A stretch of DNA of 64,000 nt from Frankineae bacterium MT45. Its GTDB lineage: Bacteria > Actinomycetota > Actinomycetes > Mycobacteriales > Jatrophihabitantaceae. Under the pieces are notes generated by a model. The model had not been told where the DNA came from. It saw only the letters and a list, made by a program, of their open reading frames with translations, and searched no databases. This document shows positions 26,353 through 35,391 of this stretch, in pieces. Location of the stretch: positions 1,426,001 to 1,490,000 of the forward strand of contig LT629697.1 of assembly GCA_900100325.1 (NCBI GenBank), read 5' to 3'. The translations under genes and the position numbers were made by a program. Each line of letters begins with the position of its first letter. The stretch's first letter is position 1.

Positions 26353-27297
26353 ATGACGGAGAGCCTCTCATCCAGTGAACCGCTGACGCCGCCGACCGAC
26401 GCCCAGCTCAACGATCCGCCGGAGCGCCTGCGCGGTCCGGTGACGCTGCGGCGAGCCCAGGTCGACAAGCGTTCGGAGACCACGACCGATCAGCGGCTCC
26501 TCGATTCCCGCGGACCCTCGGACTGGGTGCACACCGATCCGTGGCGGGTGCTGCGGATTCAGGCTGAATTCGTTGAGGGTTTCGGCCTGCTGGCCGAGTT
26601 GCCGAGAGCGATCACGGTCTTCGGTTCGGCCCGCACCCACGTCGACACACCCGAGTACGAGACCGGGGTGCGACTCGGTGCGGCGCTGGCCCGGGCCGGC
26701 TACGCCGTCGTCACCGGCGGTGGTCCGGGGGCGATGGAGGCGGCGAACAAGGGGGCCTGCGAGGCCGGGGGAGTCTCGGTCGGGCTCGGCATCGAACTCC
26801 CCTTCGAGCAGCACCTCAACGAGTACGTCGACATCGGCATCAATTTCCGGTACTTCTTCGCCCGCAAGACGATGTTCGTGAAATATGCGCAGGGTTTCGT
26901 CATCCTCCCTGGCGGCTTCGGCACCCTGGACGAACTCTTCGAGGCCCTCACGCTGGTGCAGACCAAGAAGGTGACGCGTTTCCCGGTGGTTCTGCTCGGG
27001 GTGGCCTACTGGTCGGGACTCCTCGACTGGATCCGCGACACGATGCTTCCGGCCGGCGCGGTGAGTCCGGTCGACCTCGACCTGATGATGCTCACCGACG
27101 ATGTGGACGAGGCGGTGGCGCACATTGTGGAGTCCGAGCGACGGGGTTCCCCACAGGAGGATCTGGAGGCGCGCTCGCATGAGGGGAACGCGCTCGGGGC
27201 GACGACCAACCCGGCGTTCCAATCTGATCTGACCGTCCAGGAAATGCCCGGACCGGAGGGTGACGCCGAACCCGATGCTGCCCGGAGGCTCGGCTAG
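26353..27297 (+). CDS. LOG-family (TIGR00730) protein, long form
   Basis: A 314-residue protein. A charged N-terminal region of about 85 residues precedes the Rossmann-like LOG domain with TVFGSART, VTGGGPGAMEAANKGA and the signature LPGGFGTLDELFE. In the family this catalytic segment hydrolyses nucleoside monophosphates such as cytokinin ribotides to base and ribose phosphate. A disordered C-terminal tail follows. Its stop overlaps the next LOG gene by one base. Two LOG genes in tandem after dapE is an arrangement I recall from other actinobacteria. Confidence 0.88.
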   Translation: MTESLSSSEPLTPPTDAQLNDPPERLRGPVTLRRAQVDKRSETTTDQRLLDSRGPSDWVHTDPWRVLRIQAEFVEGFGLLAELPRAITVFGSARTHVDTPEYETGVRLGAALARAGYAVVTGGGPGAMEAANKGACEAGGVSVGLGIELPFEQHLNEYVDIGINFRYFFARKTMFVKYAQGFVILPGGFGTLDELFEALTLVQTKKVTRFPVVLLGVAYWSGLLDWIRDTMLPAGAVSPVDLDLMMLTDDVDEAVAHIVESERRGSPQEDLEARSHEGNALGATTNPAFQSDLTVQEMPGPEGDAEPDAARRLG

Positions 27298-27839
27298 TGG
27301 CCTCGATCTGCGTCTACTGCGCCTCATCGGAACTGATCGACCCGAGCTACGTCGCGCTGGCCGACGCCGTCGGGACAAGGCTCGCTGCCGGTGGTCACTC
27401 GCTGGTCTCCGGGGGCGGCCGGGTATCGATGATGGGGGCGGTGGCCCGGGCGGCCCGGGCCGGTGGGGCGCACACCGTCGGCGTCATCCCCGATCATTTG
27501 CTGGGCTACGAAGTGGGTGACACCGACGCCGACGAGCTCATCGTGGTGAACACCATGCGCGAGCGGAAGCAGTTGATGGACGAGCGCTCCGACGCCTTCA
27601 TCGCCCTCCCCGGCGGCATCGGCACCTTCGAGGAGCTCTTCGAGGTGTGGACGGCCCGATCGCTCGGGATGCACGCCAAACCGGTGCTGGTGCTGGATCC
27701 GGACGACTTCTACGAGCCGCTCTGGCGGTATCTGGACGAGCTGATCAGCCGCGGATTCATCCGGCCGAGCGCACTGGATTCGCTGCTGCGAGTGGCGTCG
27801 GTGGAGGAGGCCTTCGCGGCCATCGAACGCGCCGACTGA
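27297..27839 (+). CDS. LOG-family nucleoside 5'-monophosphate phosphoribohydrolase, short form
   Basis: A 180-residue protein of the standard LOG length. It opens with SICVYCASSELIDPSY and has the nucleotide site LVSGGGRVSMMGAVARAA, the ERK motif in NTMRERKQLMDERSD and the signature LPGGIGTFEELFE. It releases the base from a nucleoside monophosphate. The GTG start sits on the previous stop, so the two LOG proteins are made together. It corresponds in position to Rv1205 in M. tuberculosis (from memory). Confidence 0.92.
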   Translation: MASICVYCASSELIDPSYVALADAVGTRLAAGGHSLVSGGGRVSMMGAVARAARAGGAHTVGVIPDHLLGYEVGDTDADELIVVNTMRERKQLMDERSDAFIALPGGIGTFEELFEVWTARSLGMHAKPVLVLDPDDFYEPLWRYLDELISRGFIRPSALDSLLRVASVEEAFAAIERAD

Positions 27840-27883
27840 GGCGGCTGCGTTGAGGCCCGAGACACCTGTGCCACCATCGGGGG

Positions 27884-28339
27884 GTGCTGTCGCTGCTGCT
27901 CTATGGACTTCTGGCCGTCGTGGCAGTCGGCGTGCTCTTCCTCATCGCCGTCTTCCTGCTGCCGGCCGGCACCCGAATCGCGCCGGCCGCGACCGATCAG
28001 GCGCTGCCTCAGCAGTTGCCGATGAGCCTGCTCAGCGGACCCGACATCGCCGCCGTGCGGCTGCCGGTCGCGCTGCGCGGGTACCGCTTCGCCGAGACCG
28101 ACCGGCTCCTGGACCGCCTCTCGGGTGAGCTTGCGCTGCGGGATGCGGAGCTGGCCCGGCTGCGGGCGGAGTTGGGCCTCGACCCAGCCACCGACGCCGA
28201 GCCTGAGCCGCCCACGGCGACCCCCGACCCGTCCGCCGCGATCCCCGAGCGGCCCGCCGCGACGCCAGACCCGCTCGTCGCGGCGCCCGCGCCCGACTCG
28301 CTCGTCGAGGTAGAGGCGGCGCCGCCGGTTGATGAGTGA
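27884..28339 (+). CDS. Membrane-anchored DivIVA-domain-like protein
   Basis: A 151-residue protein. One N-terminal membrane span (about 3-27) is followed by a DivIVA-like motif RLPVALRGYRFAETDRLLDR and a short coiled coil SGELALRDAELARLRAEL. A disordered tail repeats acidic and Pro-rich units (PTATPDPSAAIPERPAATPD). The position upstream of tag matches the Rv1209 type. DivIVA domains bind curved membrane and recruit pole-growth factors; a role here is inference. It overlaps tag by 8 bases. Confidence 0.82.
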   Translation: MLSLLLYGLLAVVAVGVLFLIAVFLLPAGTRIAPAATDQALPQQLPMSLLSGPDIAAVRLPVALRGYRFAETDRLLDRLSGELALRDAELARLRAELGLDPATDAEPEPPTATPDPSAAIPERPAATPDPLVAAPAPDSLVEVEAAPPVDE

Positions 28340-28895
28340 CGAGCGCCCGCGCTGCGAATGGGCCACCACCGCGCCGGAGTACCTCAGCTACCACGATGAC
28401 GAGTGGGGCACCGAGCTGCACGGCGAGCGGAACCTCTTCGAACGGATCGCACTCGAGGGGTTTCAGTCCGGCCTCTCCTGGCTGACCATCCTGCGGCGGC
28501 GCCCGGGGTTCCGGGCCGCCTTCGCCAACTTCGAGGTCGACGCGGTGGCCGCCTTCGACGACGGAGACGTGCAGCGGCTGCTGGCCGACACCGGCATCAT
28601 CCGCAATCGGGCCAAGATCCGGGCCGTCATCAACAACGCGCAGCGGGTCCGTGATGCGGTGCCGGAGGGGCTTGACGCGCTGCTCTGGTCCTTCGCCCCG
28701 GCTGAGCACGTCAGGCCGCCGACCTGGGCCGACACTCCGGCCATCACCGCAGAGTCCCGCGCCATGGCGAAGGAGCTGAAGGGCCGCGGGTTCCAGTTCG
28801 TCGGCCCGACCACCGCCTACGCCCTGATGCAGGCGAGCGGCATCGTCAACGACCACATCGCTACGTGCTGGCGGGCCGATGCGGGCGGGCGCTGA
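28332..28895 (+). CDS. tag: DNA-3-methyladenine glycosylase I (Tag)
   Basis: A 187-residue protein. The Tag zinc-snap ligands are in place: Cys in RCEWATT, His in LSYHDDEWG, His and Cys in VNDHIATCW. The conserved base-recognition stretch EGFQSGLSWLTILRRRPGFR is complete, as is GRGFQFVGPTTAYALMQA. It excises 3-methyladenine from alkylated DNA. ATG 28332 is preferred to the TTG three bases earlier. It is co-transcribed with the DivIVA-like gene. Confidence 0.95.
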   Translation: MSDERPRCEWATTAPEYLSYHDDEWGTELHGERNLFERIALEGFQSGLSWLTILRRRPGFRAAFANFEVDAVAAFDDGDVQRLLADTGIIRNRAKIRAVINNAQRVRDAVPEGLDALLWSFAPAEHVRPPTWADTPAITAESRAMAKELKGRGFQFVGPTTAYALMQASGIVNDHIATCWRADAGGR

Positions 28896-28959
28896 GCGGG
28901 CGCGCCGACGCCCGGCGAGCGAGACGGGACAGCGAATTCGGAGATTGTTGGACCCTGTT

Positions 28960-29026
28960 TTTGGCTTACCGCCGTGATGCGGGACAATGGACGGTAGTCC
29001 TTGCCCGACTCTGATCAGCCGGGCAA
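28960..29026 (+). promoter_or_regulatory. Candidate promoter and leader hairpin ahead of the DUF3117 gene
   Basis: TTGGCT (near 28961) and GACAAT (near 28983) with a 16-base spacer could form a promoter. Then TTGCCCG (29001-29007) pairs with CGGGCAA (29020-29026) and is followed by TTATTTCG, a terminator-like layout in the leader. It could be an attenuator or the end of an upstream transcript. Confidence 0.35.
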
Positions 29027-29075
29027 TTATTTCGTTCAGGTGGGGCACTACGGTGCCCATCGACAGGAGGCAGCA

Positions 29076-29243
29076 ATGGCGGCCATGAAACCCCGGACCG
29101 GCGACGGACCGCTCGAGGTCACCAAGGAGGGGCGCGGCATCGTGATGCGCGTTCCGCTGGAAGGCGGCGGGCGGCTCGTGGTGGAGATGACGCCAGCCGA
29201 GGCAACCGCGCTCGGAGAGGCATTGCAGACTGTTGTCAGCTGA
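29076..29243 (+). CDS. DUF3117 small actinobacterial protein
   Basis: A 55-residue protein beginning MAAMKPRTGDGPLEVTKEGR and ending GEALQTVVS. I recognise this as the DUF3117 family, strongly conserved across actinobacteria (Rv1211 position). The start ATG 29076 follows AGGAGG at 29065-29070. It is acidic-basic mixed and probably a small beta-hairpin plus helix. Function unknown. Its position between tag and glgM/glgC is conserved, although here a peptidase, a DUF5709 gene and a photolyase have been added in between. Confidence 0.92.
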   Translation: MAAMKPRTGDGPLEVTKEGRGIVMRVPLEGGGRLVVEMTPAEATALGEALQTVVS

Positions 29244-29262
29244 TCGTCGCGAGTAGATCGAT

Positions 29263-29308
29263 TCAGCCCCAGACCCGGCGTGCGTGAGCACGCAGTGTCT
29301 GGGGCTGA
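29263..29308 (+). terminator. Two-level hairpin terminator after DUF3117
   Basis: TCAGCCCCAGAC (29263-29274) pairs with the matching arm ending at 29308, and inside it GCGTGC pairs with GCACGC. Located 20 bases after the DUF3117 stop. Confidence 0.75.
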
Positions 29309-29400
29309 GTGCTTTCCAGCCGTAGATTCGCTTGTAGGTGGGCCGGGTCGGCACAGGCCGAGCCGCTACCGGAGGAGTTCGCTGAAATGAGGAGACTGCC

Positions 29401-30912
29401 GTGATCGATGTTCGTCTGGGCGACCGCCGGACGCCGGCCGATGTAGTCGCGGTGGCGGTCACGACGGCCGGCCTCGGATTCGACGTCGTCGGCGAGGAGC
29501 AGATCTCGACTCAGGTGCTGCCGGTCAGTACCCGTGATCTGCTGCGCGTCTTCCTCGCCGAAGCCGAAGCCGACTCGGAAGTCCACTCCGACTCCGGAGT
29601 CGGGGCAGGCGTCGGGAAGGTTGCCGAAGCCGGAACGCTCACCGAGCTGGTGCGCCCCGGCGAGGTGCCGCGCCGCATCCTCCTCGTCGGGGTCGGTGAC
29701 GGCGGCTCACGCGCAGCCCGGCTCGCCGGCGCCGCCGTCGCCCGGAATGCCGCAGCCACCGCCGTCAGTTGCGTCCTGGCCGGGCTCGATGACGAGGCCG
29801 CCGCGGCCTTCGCCGAGGGCCTGCAGCTGGGCGCGTACCGCTTCGATTCGCGTACCGCCCAGGCTGCGCGCCCAGCCGAAGCGCCGCAGCTGCAGCGGGC
29901 CGCGCTCTTCGGCGCCGGGCGCCAGTCGAGCCTCGATGACGCGGCGAGCTACGCCCGGGCCGGGATCTGGGCCCGCGACCTCACCAACACGCGCACCAAC
30001 ACCAAATCACCAGCCTGGCTCGGGGCCGCGGCCGAGAAGGAGCTCGGACGGGTGGGTGTCGCCGTCACCGTCCGCGATGACACCTGGCTGCGGGAGCAGG
30101 GCTTCGGCGGGGTCATCGGCGTCGGGCAGGGCTCGGCCTCACCGCCGCGTCTCATCGAGGCGAGCTGGCGTCCGCGCGGGGCCGCCGCGAAGCCGCACGT
30201 CGTGCTGGTTGGCAAGGGCATCACCTTCGACACCGGTGGCTACAACCTCAAGCCGGGCGCGAGCATGACCACGATGTACACCGATATGGCCGGTGGCGCG
30301 GCCGTCCTCGCCGCGCTGCACGTCGTCGCGTCGCTTCAGCTGCCGATCCGGGTGACGGCGCTGGTGCCGACGGCCGAGAACTCGGTCTCGGGTAACGCGA
30401 TGCGTCCGGGTGACGTGCTGCGCCACTACAACGGCCGGACGTCCGAGATCACCAACACCGACGCCGAGGGGCGGCTCGTGCTGGCCGACGCGCTCGCCTA
30501 CGCCGTGGCCAAGCTGCAGCCGACCGTGCTGGTGGATATCGCGACGCTCACCGGGGCGATGAAGATGGCCCTCGGTGATCAGATTGCAGGCATCGTCACC
30601 GACGACGATGAGCTGGCCAAGGCGTTGGATGCGGCGGCGGTGGACGTCGACGAGCCGATCTGGCGGATGCCGCTCAACCGTGACTACGAATCCCAGCTCG
30701 ACTCGGCGATCGCCGACGCGAACAACTCGCCCGGGCCGCCCGGCGGTATCACCGCTGCCCTCTTCCTGCGGCACTTCGTAGGTGACGTCCCCTGGGCCCA
30801 CCTGGACATCGCCGGGCCCGCTCGCGCGGCCGAGGACGGCGGGTACGTCAGCGAGGGGTCGACCGGCTTCGGGGCCCGGCTGCTGGCCCGCTGGATCCAG
30901 TCCCAGGTCTAG
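29401..30912 (+). CDS. pepA: Leucyl aminopeptidase, M17 family
   Basis: A 503-residue M17 peptidase. The N-terminal macro-like domain (1-190) is divergent. The catalytic domain shows VGKGITFDTGG, the second Lys in NLKPGA, Asp in YTDMAGGAAVL, the metal motif NTDAEGRLVLADAL and the closing PGGITAALFLRHFV. These supply the Lys, Asp and Glu ligands of the dimetal site. It removes N-terminal residues from peptides in the cytoplasm and normally forms hexamers. GTG 29401 begins IDVRLGDR. The insert EADSEVHSDSGVGAG near residue 60 is longer than in many relatives. Confidence 0.93.
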   Translation: MIDVRLGDRRTPADVVAVAVTTAGLGFDVVGEEQISTQVLPVSTRDLLRVFLAEAEADSEVHSDSGVGAGVGKVAEAGTLTELVRPGEVPRRILLVGVGDGGSRAARLAGAAVARNAAATAVSCVLAGLDDEAAAAFAEGLQLGAYRFDSRTAQAARPAEAPQLQRAALFGAGRQSSLDDAASYARAGIWARDLTNTRTNTKSPAWLGAAAEKELGRVGVAVTVRDDTWLREQGFGGVIGVGQGSASPPRLIEASWRPRGAAAKPHVVLVGKGITFDTGGYNLKPGASMTTMYTDMAGGAAVLAALHVVASLQLPIRVTALVPTAENSVSGNAMRPGDVLRHYNGRTSEITNTDAEGRLVLADALAYAVAKLQPTVLVDIATLTGAMKMALGDQIAGIVTDDDELAKALDAAAVDVDEPIWRMPLNRDYESQLDSAIADANNSPGPPGGITAALFLRHFVGDVPWAHLDIAGPARAAEDGGYVSEGSTGFGARLLARWIQSQV

Positions 30913-30945
30913 CTACCGGGTTCGGCTGCCCGGTTCGGTCCGTCG

Positions 30946-31338
30946 CTAGTCGTTGATGATGTGGATGGCCGCCTCTTCGGCGCTGGAGGCGTAGCCCGCC
31001 CGTCCGACGTCGGTGGCGATCGCGTCGGTCTCGTCGTCGAAGCCGCTCCCCTCGTCGGGGGCGACCAGCCGCCCGGCCCGCTCCTCGACATCGGTGAAGG
31101 CGACGTCGTCGTCGATGTCGGGCTCCTCCTCGGCCAGTCGCTGATCGAGCGACTCGCCGGCCTCCTGCTCGCGGGCCGTGGTGCCGTAGCGGGTCGCCTT
31201 CGGTTCCCGGTCGGGCACGGTGTAGCCGGCGTCCAACGGATCCTCGGTGTTGTCACCGGTCAGCGTGTCGGACGGATCGAACTGCTCGGCGCCGCCGTAG
31301 CCGCCCGCGTAAAGGTCGTCAGATTCTTTGCCAGTCAT
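30946..31338 (-). CDS. DUF5709 acidic protein
   Basis: A 130-residue strongly acidic protein beginning MTGKESDDLYAGGYGG. It has repeated acidic turns (DPSDTLTGDNTEDPLDAGY, EPDIDDDVAF) and ends SSAEEAAIHIIND. This matches actinobacterial DUF5709, a family of unknown function. ATG 31338 is the natural start; the longer upstream reading is Arg/Pro-rich and unrelated. Probably largely disordered. Confidence 0.82.
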   Translation of the reverse strand: MTGKESDDLYAGGYGGAEQFDPSDTLTGDNTEDPLDAGYTVPDREPKATRYGTTAREQEAGESLDQRLAEEEPDIDDDVAFTDVEERAGRLVAPDEGSGFDDETDAIATDVGRAGYASSAEEAAIHIIND

Positions 31339-31442
31339 GAATCCAGCTAAGCACAGACGCCCGAGGCCCGACAGGTCGCGACAGGCACGCGCGGTCCGAC
31401 CCTGCGTGTTACCCGTTCGCCGGGCCGGGGCAGGCTCGGGGC

Positions 31443-32816
31443 GTGGCTTCGGTGATGTGGTTTCGGCGTGACCTGCGCCTGGCCGACGACCCGGCGCTGC
31501 TGGCCGCCGCCCAGGACGGGCCGGTGACGGCACTCTTCGTGCTGGACGACGCCTTGCTCCGCCCGGCCGGCGCCGCGAGATCGGCCTTCCTGCTGCAGTC
31601 GCTTCGGGCCCTGCAGCACGACCTGCGTGAACGGGGCGGTGAACTCGTGGTGCGGCACGGCAAGCCGGTGGACGTGGTTACCCAGGTTGCGCGCGAGGTC
31701 GGTGCGTCGTCGGTGCATGTGAGTTCCGATCACGCGCCCTACGGCAGCGCTCGGGACACCGCGGTCGAGGCCGCGCTCGGCGCCGTTGGGCTCGTCCGCA
31801 CCGGTTCGCCGTATGCCGTGACCCCCGGCCGGGTCACGAAGGCCGATGGGAGCCCGTTCAAGGTCTACTCGGCGTTCTACCGACGCTGGGTCGAGCACGG
31901 CTGGCCGGCGCCAGCCCAATCCGCGCAGGCTCGCATCGTCTGGGGGCCGGTGATCGACAGCGAACCGATCGACGACGATCCGCCACTTGAGGCTGGCCTG
32001 CTGCTGCCACCGGCCGGAGAGGCCGCCGCGCTGGCCGCCTGGACCGCCTTCCGCTCCGACCACCTCGACGACTACGACACCGCCCGCGACCGTCCCGACC
32101 AGGACGCCACCTCCCGCCTCTCGCCCCACCTGCACGTCGGCAGCATCCATCCCCGGACGCTGCTGCAGCAGCTGGGCCGTTCGGCCAGCGCCGAGCGATT
32201 CCGCAAGGAGCTGGCCTGGCGCGACTTCTACGCCGCCGTGCTGCACTTCTGGCCGGCGAGCGCTCGCGAGTATTTCCAGCCCGAGTTGGCCGCACTGCCC
32301 TACGCGCATGGGGAGCCAGCCCGTCGGGCCCTCACCGCCTGGCAGCAGGGGCGCACCGGCTACCCGATCGTCGACGCGGGGATGCGGCAACTGCTGGCCG
32401 AGGGGTGGATGCATAACCGGGTCCGGATGATCGTGGCCTCCTTCCTGGTGAAGGACCTGCATATCGAATGGACCGAGGGGGCCCGGCACTTCATGCGGCA
32501 TCTGGTCGATGGGGACCTGGCCAGCAATCAGCACGGCTGGCAGTGGACGGCCGGCACCGGCACCGACGCCGCGCCCTACTTCCGGATCTTCAACCCGACC
32601 ACGCAGGGGCGGAGGTTCGATCCGCAGGGCGACTACATCCGTCGGTACGTGCCCGAGCTCCGCTCGTACGGGGCGCGGGAGATCCACGAGCCGGGGCGCT
32701 CAGCCCAGGGGCTGCCCGACGGCTACCCAGCACCGATCGTCGATCATTCGGTTGAGCGGGCGGCCGCGCTGGCCGACTACCAGCAGTTGCGGAGTCAGCT
32801 CAGGAGTGAGGCGTAG
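31443..32816 (+). CDS. phrB: Deoxyribodipyrimidine photolyase
   Basis: A 457-residue photolyase. The N-terminal alpha/beta domain opens SVMWFRRDLRLADDPALLA. The FAD-binding helical domain carries SRLSPHLHVGSIHPR, ELAWRDFYAAVLHFWP, RTGYPIVDAGMRQLLAEGWM and DGDLASNQHGWQWTAGTGTD. It ends with FNPTTQGRRFDPQGDYIRRY. These are CPD-photolyase signatures, including the Asn in SNQHGWQW. It repairs UV pyrimidine dimers using light. The 3' end overlaps the convergent glgM stop by 22 bases. Confidence 0.95.
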   Translation: MASVMWFRRDLRLADDPALLAAAQDGPVTALFVLDDALLRPAGAARSAFLLQSLRALQHDLRERGGELVVRHGKPVDVVTQVAREVGASSVHVSSDHAPYGSARDTAVEAALGAVGLVRTGSPYAVTPGRVTKADGSPFKVYSAFYRRWVEHGWPAPAQSAQARIVWGPVIDSEPIDDDPPLEAGLLLPPAGEAAALAAWTAFRSDHLDDYDTARDRPDQDATSRLSPHLHVGSIHPRTLLQQLGRSASAERFRKELAWRDFYAAVLHFWPASAREYFQPELAALPYAHGEPARRALTAWQQGRTGYPIVDAGMRQLLAEGWMHNRVRMIVASFLVKDLHIEWTEGARHFMRHLVDGDLASNQHGWQWTAGTGTDAAPYFRIFNPTTQGRRFDPQGDYIRRYVPELRSYGAREIHEPGRSAQGLPDGYPAPIVDHSVERAAALADYQQLRSQLRSEA

Positions 32817-33955
32817 AGCTGCACCGTCTCGGCCGCGATCGCCGCCCAGCCGAACTTCCCGACCGCGCGCTCGCGTCCGGCTGCGCCGAAGGCCCGCGCC
32901 CGGGCCGGATCGGCGACGACGGCGTTCACCGCGGCCGCGATCCCGGCCTCGAACTCCTCCGGCGCCTTGACGTCGTAGTGGACGAGGGTCCCGGTCGCGC
33001 CGTCGTCGACCACCTCGGGGATGCCACCGACGTCGCTGGCCACCACCGCCGTCGCGCAGGCCATCGCCTCCAGGTTCACGATGCCGAGCGGCTCGTAGAT
33101 CGAGGGGCAGACGAAGACCGTCGCGTGGGTGAGCAGCTGCACCACCTGGGGACGGGGGAGCATGTCACGGATCCAGATGACCCCGGTACGCGTGCGCTGC
33201 AGCTCGTCGACGAGGGCCTTCGTCTCGGCGGCGATCTCGTCGGTGTCCGGAGCGCCGGCGCAGAGGATCAACTGGATGGACGGGTCGAAGTCGCGGGCCG
33301 CCGCGAGCAGGTGGACCAGGCCCTTCTGCCGGGTGATCCGCCCGACGAAGATGGCCGACGGTCGCTGCGGATCGACCCCGAACTGCTCGAGGACGTCGGT
33401 CTCGGGGCGCGGTTGGTACAGGCCGGTGTCGATGCCGTTGTAGATGACGTGCACCTTGGCCGGGTCGACGAAGGGGTAGCTGCTGAGGATCTCGCCCCGC
33501 ATCCCGGCGCTGACGGCGATGATCGCGGCGGCACTCTCGTAGGCCTGCCGTTCGGCCCAGGACGAGATGCGGTACCCGCCGCCGAGCTGCTCGGCCTTCC
33601 ACGGGCGCTGCGGCTCGAGCGAGTGGGCGCTGAGCACGTGTGGGACGCCGTTGAGCTGCCCGCCGAGGACGCCGGCCAGGTTGGCGTACCAGGTGTGCGA
33701 GTGCAGCAGGTCGGCTTCGCCGACGTTGGCCGCGATCTCCAGGTCGACCCCGAGCGTCTGCAGGGCGGCGTTGGCCGATGCCAGGCCGGGCGGAGTGTTG
33801 TAGGCCCGTACGCCCGCCTCGCCCCGGTCGGCACCGAAGCAGTGCACGTCGACGTCGATGAGGTGTCGCAGCTCGCTGACCAGGAACTCGACGTGCACAC
33901 CGGCCCCGCCATATACCTCCGGGGGGTACTCCTTGGTCAGGATCGCAACGCGCAT
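32795..33955 (-). CDS. glgM: Glycosyltransferase GlgM/GlgA (maltose-1-phosphate or glycogen synthase, GT4)
   Basis: A 386-residue GT4 enzyme. The N-terminus reads RVAILTKEYPPEVYGGAGVH with the synthase glycine loop. Then LLHSHTWYANLAG, FVGRITRQKGLVHLL (phosphate grip) and the Glu motif SIYEPLGIVNLEAMAC follow. Short actinobacterial GlgA homologues of this size are now known as GlgM, joining ADP-glucose to glucose-1-phosphate to make maltose-1-phosphate for the GlgE route. Divergent placement with glgC (80-base gap) is the Rv1212c/Rv1213 arrangement. Activity as a plain glycogen synthase cannot be excluded. Confidence 0.93.
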   Translation of the reverse strand: MRVAILTKEYPPEVYGGAGVHVEFLVSELRHLIDVDVHCFGADRGEAGVRAYNTPPGLASANAALQTLGVDLEIAANVGEADLLHSHTWYANLAGVLGGQLNGVPHVLSAHSLEPQRPWKAEQLGGGYRISSWAERQAYESAAAIIAVSAGMRGEILSSYPFVDPAKVHVIYNGIDTGLYQPRPETDVLEQFGVDPQRPSAIFVGRITRQKGLVHLLAAARDFDPSIQLILCAGAPDTDEIAAETKALVDELQRTRTGVIWIRDMLPRPQVVQLLTHATVFVCPSIYEPLGIVNLEAMACATAVVASDVGGIPEVVDDGATGTLVHYDVKAPEEFEAGIAAAVNAVVADPARARAFGAAGRERAVGKFGWAAIAAETVQLYASLLS

Positions 33956-34035
33956 GAGGCCGACTCTAGACCTCGTGATTGCTGCGGTGATTGGTCCACT
34001 ATGTCGTTGGTCACCGACCGGCTAGGGTGAGTCCC

Positions 34036-35256
34036 ATGGCTCGGGAACCTCGCGTTTTAGGCATGGTGCTAGCTGGCGGCGAAGGTAAGCGCCTCTATCC
34101 GCTCACCGCAGACCGGGCCAAGCCGGCCGTTCCCTTCGGCGGAAACTACCGGTTGATCGACTTCGTGCTCTCCAATCTGGTGAATGCCGGCTACCTGCGC
34201 ATCTGCGTGCTCACCCAGTACAAGTCGCACTCTCTGGACCGGCACATCACTCAGACCTGGCGGATGTCGACCGTCCTGGGCAACTTCATCACCCCGGTTC
34301 CGGCCCAGCAGCGCCTCGGTCCGCGCTGGTACACCGGTAGCGCCGATGCGATCCTGCAGTCCTTCAACCTGATCTACGACGACAAGCCCGACTACATCGT
34401 CGTCTTCGGGGCTGACCACGTGTATCGCATGGACCCGCGGCAGATCGTCGCCCAGCACATCGAAACCGGGGCCGGAGCGACCGTCGCCGGCATCCGGGTG
34501 CCGCGGGCGGAGGCGAGCGCCTTCGGCGTCATCCACGCCGCCGACGACCGCAAGGTGATCGAGTTCATCGAGAAGCCGGCCGACCCGCCGGGCCTTCCGG
34601 GCAATCCCGACCTCGCCTACGCCTCGATGGGGAACTACGTCTTCACCACCGACGCACTGATCGAGGTACTGCGGGCCGATGCGGCTGATGAGACTTCTGC
34701 CCACGATATGGGCGGAAACATCATGCCGATGATGGTCGAGCGGGACGCCGCCTACGTCTACGACTTCGATGACAACGACGTCCCCGGCGCCGAGGACCGC
34801 GATCATGGCTACTGGCGCGACGTGGGGACGCTGGATGCGTACTACGACGCCCACATGGATCTGGTCGCGGTGCACCCGATCTTCAACCTTTACAACCAAC
34901 TCTGGCCGATCTATACCCATCACCCGCAGTTGCCGCCGGCCAAGTTCGTCGAGGGTGGCCTGGCCCAGGAGTCGATCGTCGGCTCCGGGTCGATCATCTC
35001 CGGGGCCACCGTCCGGCACAGTGTCGTCTCCCCGAATGTGCGGATCGAGGCCGGCGCCTACGTCGAGGGGTCGGTGCTGATGGACTCGGTGCAGATCGGG
35101 CGCGGTGCGGTGGTGCGCGGGGCGATCCTGGACAAGGACGTGGTCGTACCGGCCGGCGCGCACATCGGCGTCGACCCGGGGCATGACCGCGATCGGTACC
35201 ACGTATCCGAAGGGGGGATCGTCGTTCTCGGCAAGAGCCAGCTCGCGCTGCCGTAG
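34036..35256 (+). CDS. glgC: Glucose-1-phosphate adenylyltransferase
   Basis: A 406-residue enzyme. The nucleotidyltransferase core begins [17 protein letters not shown] with the [20 protein letters not shown] stretch, then [10 protein letters not shown] and [10 protein letters not shown]. The C-terminal left-handed beta-helix has repeats such as [20 protein letters not shown]. It makes ADP-glucose, the donor for glgM. ATG 34036 gives the family N-terminus MAREPRVLG. Shared regulation with glgM is likely from the divergent layout. Confidence 0.96.
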   Translation: MAREPRVLGMVLAGGEGKRLYPLTADRAKPAVPFGGNYRLIDFVLSNLVNAGYLRICVLTQYKSHSLDRHITQTWRMSTVLGNFITPVPAQQRLGPRWYTGSADAILQSFNLIYDDKPDYIVVFGADHVYRMDPRQIVAQHIETGAGATVAGIRVPRAEASAFGVIHAADDRKVIEFIEKPADPPGLPGNPDLAYASMGNYVFTTDALIEVLRADAADETSAHDMGGNIMPMMVERDAAYVYDFDDNDVPGAEDRDHGYWRDVGTLDAYYDAHMDLVAVHPIFNLYNQLWPIYTHHPQLPPAKFVEGGLAQESIVGSGSIISGATVRHSVVSPNVRIEAGAYVEGSVLMDSVQIGRGAVVRGAILDKDVVVPAGAHIGVDPGHDRDRYHVSEGGIVVLGKSQLALP

Positions 35257-35336
35257 CGGTCCTCTTACGCAGAGTGCGCCCCAGTCGCAGAGCGGTAACG
35301 GTTTCTCGTCGTCCCAGTCAGAGGAGGGCTGGTTGG

Positions 35337-35355
35337 CTTAAGGTTTCTCCTTAAG
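35337..35355 (+). promoter_or_regulatory. Dyad ahead of the amino-acid ABC operon
   Basis: CTTAAGG (35337-35343) and CCTTAAG (35349-35355) form a perfect 7-bp dyad around TTTCT, 37 bases before the binding-protein start. The AT-rich arms stand out in GC-rich DNA. It may be an operator for a nitrogen or amino-acid regulator, or a small hairpin. Confidence 0.45.
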
Positions 35356-35391
35356 TCCAATCTGAAGCAGATCTCACTGGAGGAATTTCTT

